In this document: one piece after another, positions 58,282 to 64,000 of the stretch
How positions within the stretch are numbered: the stretch's first letter is position 1
Layout: each line of letters begins with the position of its first letter
Source: Leptothoe kymatousa TAU-MAC 1615
Lineage (GTDB): Bacteria > Cyanobacteriota > Cyanobacteriia > Phormidesmidales > Phormidesmidaceae
Length of the DNA: 64,000 bases
Assembly (NCBI RefSeq): GCF_018739865.1
Contig: NZ_JADOER010000005.1
Span: 109,431 to 173,430 of the forward strand
Direction: 5' to 3'
Position numbers and translations under genes: made by a program
The notes under the pieces: model-generated
The model's database searches: none
The model's input: the letters and a program-made list of their open reading frames with translations, nothing else
What the model was told of the DNA's origin: nothing

Positions 58282-59602
58282 TTGGTTAGGTCCGCTCATG
58301 TTTGCGGGTGCCCTGGTACTCCTATCCCTAGGGTATCCAGTCGCCTTTTCCCTAGGCGGGGTGGCCATTTTATTTGGCATGGTTGGCATTGCCTTGGATG
58401 TGTTTGACCCCATTTTCATGACCGCCATGCCCCAGCGCATCTTTGGCATCATGAATAACTTCACCCTGTTAGCCATCCCCTATTTCATTTTTATGGGGGC
58501 CATGTTAGAGAAATCTGGCATTGCCGAAAATCTCCTGGAAACCATGGGCAGTCTCTTTGGCAGGCTCCGGGGTGGTTTAGCGATCGCAGTCGTCGTCGTC
58601 GGAGCATTACTGGCAGCCACCACCGGAGTCGTAGCTGCCACCGTGGTCACCATGGGCCTCATCTCCCTACCCACCATGCTGCGCTACGGGTACAACAAAG
58701 ACGTAGCCACCGGGGTGATTGCCGCCTCGGGCACCCTGGGGCAAATTATCCCGCCCAGCATTGTCCTGGTGGTGTTGGCAGACCAGCTCGGGGTTTCCGT
58801 TGGCGATTTATTTTTAGGCTCTTTTATTCCTGGGCTGCTGATGGCCGGGGCCTTTGTCGTCCATGTGGCGATCATGGCTTTTTTCCGCCCCGATCTACTC
58901 CCCGCCCTGCCCCCGGAGCTCTTAAAAACACGGGGCAAAGCGCTGGCCCTGAAAGTGATCAAAGTCATGGTGCCGCCCCTGGTACTCATTTTGTTAGTCC
59001 TCGGCAGCATTTTCTTTGGTGTGGCCACCCCCACAGAAGCCGGTGCCCTCGGTGCCGTTGGCGCCATAGTGCTAGCCGCATTCAACCGGCAGCTCTCCCT
59101 ACGCAGCCTGCAGGAAGTCTGCGACAGCACCCTAAAAACCACCACCATGGTGATTTTTATTCTGTTGGGCTCCACCGCCTTTAGCCTAGTCTTCCGAGGG
59201 TTACGGGGCGACAGCTTTATTTTCGACGTGCTCACCAACTTGCCTGGGGGCACCTTTGGCTTTTTAGTGGTCAGCATGCTGACGGTCTTTTTCCTCGGGT
59301 TCTTTATCGACTTCTTCGAAATTGCCTTTATCGTCATTCCCCTGTTTGCCCCGGTGGCCCAAGAGCTGGGCTTAGACCTCGTGTGGTACGGCGTAATTAT
59401 TGGGGCTAATATGCAAACCTCATTTTTGACTCCCCCATTTGGGTTTGCCCTGTTTTATCTCAGGGGTGTTGCCCCCAAAGAAGTCTCCACGGGCAATATC
59501 TATCGGGGTGCCGTGCCATTTATTGCCCTACAGCTGCTAGTGCTCGTGGCGATTATCGCGTTTCCTGGGTTAGTCAATTGGCTCCCCTCGTTAAGCGGTT
59601 AA
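58271..59602 (+). CDS. TRAP transporter large permease (DctM-like)
   Basis: Overlaps the small permease; GYPVAFSLGGVAILFGM...SGTLGQIIPPSIVLVVLADQLGVSVGDLFLGSFIPGLLMAG. Confidence 0.95.
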   Translation: MLIDWLGPLMFAGALVLLSLGYPVAFSLGGVAILFGMVGIALDVFDPIFMTAMPQRIFGIMNNFTLLAIPYFIFMGAMLEKSGIAENLLETMGSLFGRLRGGLAIAVVVVGALLAATTGVVAATVVTMGLISLPTMLRYGYNKDVATGVIAASGTLGQIIPPSIVLVVLADQLGVSVGDLFLGSFIPGLLMAGAFVVHVAIMAFFRPDLLPALPPELLKTRGKALALKVIKVMVPPLVLILLVLGSIFFGVATPTEAGALGAVGAIVLAAFNRQLSLRSLQEVCDSTLKTTTMVIFILLGSTAFSLVFRGLRGDSFIFDVLTNLPGGTFGFLVVSMLTVFFLGFFIDFFEIAFIVIPLFAPVAQELGLDLVWYGVIIGANMQTSFLTPPFGFALFYLRGVAPKEVSTGNIYRGAVPFIALQLLVLVAIIAFPGLVNWLPSLSG

Positions 59603-59773
59603 GGCCCAGGCCGCATCGGCCCGTTGCAATGGTAAAGAAGATCTAAAATGCGCGTATCTCGGCATAAGTCTGCTGTATGAGGGATAGATAGGATAGATAA
59701 CTGTGGAGTGTATCAACCCCAGTTGGGTTAGTTGGTACCCCTGTGTGTTGTTTCAGTGCCTTGGGAAGTGTCT

Positions 59774-60940
59774 ATGAACAATTCAATGGTGGGACGACGG
59801 GTTCTTTGGCTACAGGTCTTTGGCCTGGCAGCAGTGCAGGGTGCGATCGCACTTACCTGGATTATTTACAACCTATACCTGGAAGATTTGCTAGTCACCC
59901 TGGGCTTTTCCGCCGCCCTGGCCACCACATTGTTGGTGATTGAAAACGCCATGGGGGCAGTGATGGAACCCCTGATGGGTAACTTTTCCGACCAGCGACA
60001 ACATTGGGTGGGTAGCCGATTTCCCCAAGTTGCCCTGGGCATGATTCTGGCTGCATTATTTTTCCTAGGCATTCCCCTAATATTTTTTGTAGGCTCATCG
60101 GTCAGCGCCCTGCTGCCTGCCACCATGGTGGCCTGGGCCTTAGCCATGACTGTCTTCCGCAGCCCGGCCCTCTCGCTTTTGGGTCGCTATGCCTTTGAAT
60201 CGGATTTACCCCAAGCGGCCAGTGTGTTAACCATGGTCGGGGGCGTTACCGGGGCCATGGCCCCCCTGGCTGGTGATTTTATTTTGAGTTTAGGACCCCT
60301 AGCCGCGTTTTCCATTGGCACCACCGTGTTGTTGTTAGCGGCGCTTGTACTACGCCAGGTCCATCCCAATCAAACGGTTGCAAACTCAGCCACAGCGGCT
60401 AGAAGCCCTGCCCCCATCCCCTGGGCCAATCTTCCCTGGATTGTGGGCACCGGCGCAGGGGTGGCCCTGGGCTTGCGTTTGCTGTTGCAGAACTTTCCCT
60501 CGGCTGTGGCTGCCACCGGGTTTAGCCAGCCGAAGCTGATTATGGCGGCATTATTTATCACGGTGGCCCTGAGTGCGTTGCCCTGTGGGCAGATCGCCAC
60601 GCGCTTAGGCAATCGGAAGACGATGCTGCTGGGGCTCGGGGGAATGGTAGTCGCCGCAGGCATCACTAATATTTTGCCAACACCGGGCATGGCTATTTTT
60701 GTTGCGATCGCCATCGGCATTGCCTTTAGCCTGATCGGCAACGGCACCCTGCCCTACGCCCTATCCATGGTGCCCCCCAATAAGGCGGGCTTAGGTACCG
60801 GACTCTACTTTAGCGGTGGTGCCATCGCCATGAGCTTGCTCGGTAGCCTCGGGAAAAACCTCACCATGGGCCCAGCCCTGGCCGTGGCCGCCATCGGCTT
60901 TGTCGGCGCCGCAGGCTGTGTCCTAGCGAAGCGTCCCTAG
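59774..60940 (+). CDS. MFS-type transporter
   Basis: 12-TM-like hydrophobic profile; MNNSMVGRRVLWLQVFGLAAVQGAIALTWIIYNLYL... Confidence 0.88.
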   Translation: MNNSMVGRRVLWLQVFGLAAVQGAIALTWIIYNLYLEDLLVTLGFSAALATTLLVIENAMGAVMEPLMGNFSDQRQHWVGSRFPQVALGMILAALFFLGIPLIFFVGSSVSALLPATMVAWALAMTVFRSPALSLLGRYAFESDLPQAASVLTMVGGVTGAMAPLAGDFILSLGPLAAFSIGTTVLLLAALVLRQVHPNQTVANSATAARSPAPIPWANLPWIVGTGAGVALGLRLLLQNFPSAVAATGFSQPKLIMAALFITVALSALPCGQIATRLGNRKTMLLGLGGMVVAAGITNILPTPGMAIFVAIAIGIAFSLIGNGTLPYALSMVPPNKAGLGTGLYFSGGAIAMSLLGSLGKNLTMGPALAVAAIGFVGAAGCVLAKRP

Positions 60941-60959
60941 CAAGGCTGGCGAAAACTGC

Positions 60960-62033
60960 CTAGGTCCACTGGGTTGGGGCCATATCGGACGGCACCAGGT
61001 TGGGGAAAGGTTCAGGCTCGGGGATTTCCTCTTTGGGTGCGGTTTCCTCTAGCAAGTCCCAAATCACCTGGAGCAGTTCATTCAACCCTCGACGGCTAAC
61101 GGCAGAAATACCAAAGATGCGATCGCAGCCGCTTCTGGCCATCAGTTCTTCGGTCACAATTTCCAGCTCATCCTCAGGCACCGCATCCACCTTATTCAGG
61201 GCCAGCAGCTGGGGACGATCCGCCAACCCATGGCCATAGGCCACTAGCTCCTGCTGAATCGTGTGATAGTGCTCAATCGGATCCAGGGTAGTGATGTCGA
61301 TGACATGGAGCAACAGTCGGGTACGCTCAATGTGACGCAGAAATTCATGGCCTAGGCCCGCCCCTGCATGGGCCCCTTCAATCAGTCCTGGAATATCAGC
61401 AAATACGGTGCCGTCGCCATTGGGACGACGCACCACCCCCAAATTGGGCACCAGGGTGGTGAAGGGATAGTCGGCCACCTTAGGTTTTGCCGCCGACAGG
61501 GCAGAAATCAGCGTAGATTTTCCCGCATTGGGTAGGCCAATGATGCCCACCTCAGCCAACAGCTTTAGCTCCAGGCGAATGCGGCGCTCCTCACCGGGAA
61601 GACCAGGCAAACAGGCCTCCGGTGCCCGATTGCGATTACTCAAAAAATGCTCATTGCCGACGCCCCCTTTGCCCCCGGCTGCCACCCGCAGAGTGTCGCC
61701 TTCTTTAATTAAGTCCCCTAGCAATTCATCGGTGTCGGCATCGTAAATCATGGTGCCGCAGGGGACTTCCACAATCAGGTCCTTACCCGTGGCACCGGTC
61801 ATACTCTTAGGGCCACCCCGAGCACCATGATCGGCCCGAAACCGGTGGGCGTAGCGAAAGTCCAGCAGGGTTTGTAGATTGGTAACCGCCTTCAGCACCA
61901 CCGACCCACCATGGCCACCATTACCGCCGGAAGGACCGCCCGTGGGCACATACTTCTCTCGCCGAAAGGCCACCAGACCGTCGCCACCGTCCCCCCCGTG
62001 CACATTAACTTCTGCTTGATCGATAAATTGCAT
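60960..62033 (-). CDS. obgE: GTPase ObgE/CgtA
   Basis: [46 protein letters not shown]...[29 protein letters not shown]. Confidence 0.98.
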   Translation of the reverse strand: MQFIDQAEVNVHGGDGGDGLVAFRREKYVPTGGPSGGNGGHGGSVVLKAVTNLQTLLDFRYAHRFRADHGARGGPKSMTGATGKDLIVEVPCGTMIYDADTDELLGDLIKEGDTLRVAAGGKGGVGNEHFLSNRNRAPEACLPGLPGEERRIRLELKLLAEVGIIGLPNAGKSTLISALSAAKPKVADYPFTTLVPNLGVVRRPNGDGTVFADIPGLIEGAHAGAGLGHEFLRHIERTRLLLHVIDITTLDPIEHYHTIQQELVAYGHGLADRPQLLALNKVDAVPEDELEIVTEELMARSGCDRIFGISAVSRRGLNELLQVIWDLLEETAPKEEIPEPEPFPNLVPSDMAPTQWT

Positions 62034-62198
62034 GGGAGGGGATCGGCTAACAAATGAAACAGCTCAGGGCAGTAAAGAGGTGGGGTAATCGGGTGTGGGG
62101 ATAAACGGCACTCTCTTTATCTGGGAATCTCTATTTCAGCACAGAACGGTCTACCGGTGGTTAACACCCGCTAACACGGTCCACACCTGGGCAAGTCC

Positions 62199-62669
62199 CT
62201 AAAGCTGTCTGGCTATCTCTGATTGTATCTGTTCAGCTAATGCCTGATCGTCGCGATGGTTCTTGGTGATGACGTTAAATTTTTCTGTGGTCAGGCCACT
62301 GTTTTCGACGATCTGCTTCGCATCGTTGCAATAGTTGATCACCAGACGACGCACCTGGGAGCGCACCGTGCGGGGCAGGGTCTTCAAATTCAAACCATCG
62401 GCATTAAAACAGCGCAGATCGTGGCGGGTGACATCTTCCTTCGCAATGGTCATCAGGTCGCTCACATCCTCATAAGCCTGAATGCGAATTTCTTCGATGG
62501 CCAACACAGCCATGGCATAGCTGCCAATTTCTTCATCGGTAAAGTTTTGGGCATGGCCGCTTTGCCATAGGCTCGACAGGGGCAGCCATATACTTGTCAA
62601 AAGCGTGACACCGAGTAGCCAACGCCGTTGACGAGGCCAGTTATAACTAGAGCGACGAAAAAGCATCAT
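62199..62669 (-). CDS. DUF4168-like periplasmic protein
   Basis: Signal peptide; NFTDEEIGSYAMAVLAIEEIRIQAYEDV...; C-terminal FNVITKNHRDDQALAEQIQSEIARQ. Confidence 0.72.
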   Translation of the reverse strand: MMLFRRSSYNWPRQRRWLLGVTLLTSIWLPLSSLWQSGHAQNFTDEEIGSYAMAVLAIEEIRIQAYEDVSDLMTIAKEDVTRHDLRCFNADGLNLKTLPRTVRSQVRRLVINYCNDAKQIVENSGLTTEKFNVITKNHRDDQALAEQIQSEIARQL

Positions 62670-62733
62670 GGCAATACTCAGTAAAACCTGACCAATTTTG
62701 CCTTAGAAATGCAAGAAACGGCAGGGTGCACCC

Positions 62734-63720
62734 TTAAATTGGCCTAAAACAATCCGCCAATTGCATGACTTTAGTATGTAGAGTCACGGTCTCTGGAGCC
62801 CCTCGTTTAAGCTCATATTCTAGTGCCAACAGTAGTTTCAGGGCACTTTTCAACTGGGGCAGTGAGACATTACGGATTTCTTTTTGCAAAAAATAAATCC
62901 GTTTGGGGTTACCGACATCGGCCGCCTGGGCAATGGTGCGGGTATCCCGTTCGCCACTGTCGGTCATGAGTTTGACCCAAAGCCAGGTGCGAAATTGCCC
63001 GACCAAGGTGGCCACAATGCGCAGGGCGGGTTCATTCCGCTCTAAGAGTTCGGTAATCAGGGTGAGGGCCCGATCGGTTTGGCCCTGGCGCAGGGCGGCA
63101 GCCAGCTGCAAACTACTTTGGGTGCTCGTGGCAACCAGGTCAGTCACAGCATCCGGCGGGAGGGCCACTTTGGGTTCGACCCAATAGGTTTTCAGTTTTT
63201 CCAACTCGTTGTAGAGACGACGGGTATCGGCCCCGATGGCTTCTGCTAACAGGGAAGCGGCGGCAGGGGTGAGCTGCAGCCCAACATCCTTAGCAACCTG
63301 GTAAACCTGATGCTCAATTTGCTCGATCTTCCAAGGGGGAATGGTGGCAAACTCACGAATATCGGCGTGTTTTTTGAGCAGTTTCGTGGATTTGAGCCGA
63401 CCGTCGGGCTTGTTACCACTGGTGAATAACAGAATGGAACTATCGGGAATGTTGGGCAGTGTGCGCTCTAATTCGGCCAGCAGCGCGGCAGAACAACGCT
63501 GACACACGGAGGTATCCGCCAACCAGACCACCCGCTTTCCCATGCCAAATGGGGGGGTCATGGCCTGGTTTAGCCCCTGCATAACGGCATCGGATTGCTC
63601 GGGGGGAATCTTTTCGTAGTTGAAGCTAGACCAGTCGGCATCAAGGTTGCGATCGCACAGCGTTTTCACCGCCTTTTTCATCCGAAACTCATCGGCTCCC
63701 CAAAAGAAATAAACCGGCAT
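62734..63720 (-). CDS. holA: DNA polymerase III subunit delta
   Basis: MPVYFFWGADEFRMKKAVKTLCDRNLDADWSSFNYEKIP...AIGADTRRLYNELEKLKTYW. Confidence 0.92.
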   Translation of the reverse strand: MPVYFFWGADEFRMKKAVKTLCDRNLDADWSSFNYEKIPPEQSDAVMQGLNQAMTPPFGMGKRVVWLADTSVCQRCSAALLAELERTLPNIPDSSILLFTSGNKPDGRLKSTKLLKKHADIREFATIPPWKIEQIEHQVYQVAKDVGLQLTPAAASLLAEAIGADTRRLYNELEKLKTYWVEPKVALPPDAVTDLVATSTQSSLQLAAALRQGQTDRALTLITELLERNEPALRIVATLVGQFRTWLWVKLMTDSGERDTRTIAQAADVGNPKRIYFLQKEIRNVSLPQLKSALKLLLALEYELKRGAPETVTLHTKVMQLADCFRPI

Positions 63721-63800
63721 TTACATTCCCATCACCCATAGTCACAACAGACTTGCACCACCCATAGCGATCGCTTGCTGGGTTGCCCCATGGCCCCAAG

Positions 63801-64000
63801 CTATCCGTCTAGCAAGGCTTCGACAAATTCGTAGCTAGAGAAGGGGCGCAGGTCTTCGATGCCTTCCCCGGCACCGATAAACCGAATCGGTAGGCCCAGC
63901 TGTTGCACCACCGCCAGGGCCACACCGCCCTTGGCCGTACCATCCAGCTTGGTCAGCACCACACCGCTGAGGTTGGCCGCTTCCGAAAACACCTTGGCCT
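63801..64000 (-). CDS. ftsY: Signal recognition particle receptor FtsY (C-terminal part, truncated by window edge)
   Basis: LSGVVLTKLDGTAKGGVALAVVQQLGLPIRFIGAGEGIEDLRPFSSYEFVEALLDG. Confidence 0.93.
   Translation of the reverse strand, partial: AKVFSEAANLSGVVLTKLDGTAKGGVALAVVQQLGLPIRFIGAGEGIEDLRPFSSYEFVEALLDG

Noticed and set aside
58684-59337. 217 aa antisense ORF in the TRAP large permease
   Set aside because: Antisense to a clear DctM-type membrane protein; Lys/Thr/Pro-rich shadow translation
1-64000. CRISPR arrays
   Set aside because: No regularly spaced short direct repeats with unique spacers and no cas genes; the 46-49 kb repeats are ~128 bp units with irregular spacing

Overview
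This is a cyanobacterial chromosome segment. The evidence is psbA, psaK, cyanobacterial-type ftsQ-ftsZ, a solanesyl-PP synthase, many GCGATCGC (HIP1) octamers and numerous cyanobacteria-type conserved hypotheticals. Most of it is housekeeping: recQ, a UvrD-like helicase, thiD, an SRP RNA gene, HIT, rnhA, beta- and gamma-type carbonic anhydrases, paired M16 peptidases, obgE, holA and ftsY. Two accessory regions stand out. (1) A ~9.8 kb island (about 18165-27945) splits a yifB/comM-type Mg-chelatase-like ATPase gene and has removed its Walker A segment. It carries a caspase + nSTAND-type NTPase + TM + pentapeptide-repeat protein, a truncated divergent trypsin-co-occurring-domain (TCD1)-like ORF, a secreted DUF1036-like protein, an IS4-like transposase remnant, a Panacea (SocA/DUF4065) TA-like pair and several undescribed small operons. 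(2) Four copies of a ~128 bp intergenic unit lie at 46165-49012. On the minus strand each reads as a small RNA gene: conserved upstream box, -10-like box, ~63 nt transcript and intrinsic terminator. An IS630-family element with an apparent -1 frameshift sits between copies 3 and 4. Further points: a HAD-family protein that has lost its catalytic aspartates, a vanadium haloperoxidase, a TRAP permease pair without its binding protein, and an inverted duplication at the 3' end of a thioredoxin-like gene. All assignments are by reading; no database search was run.
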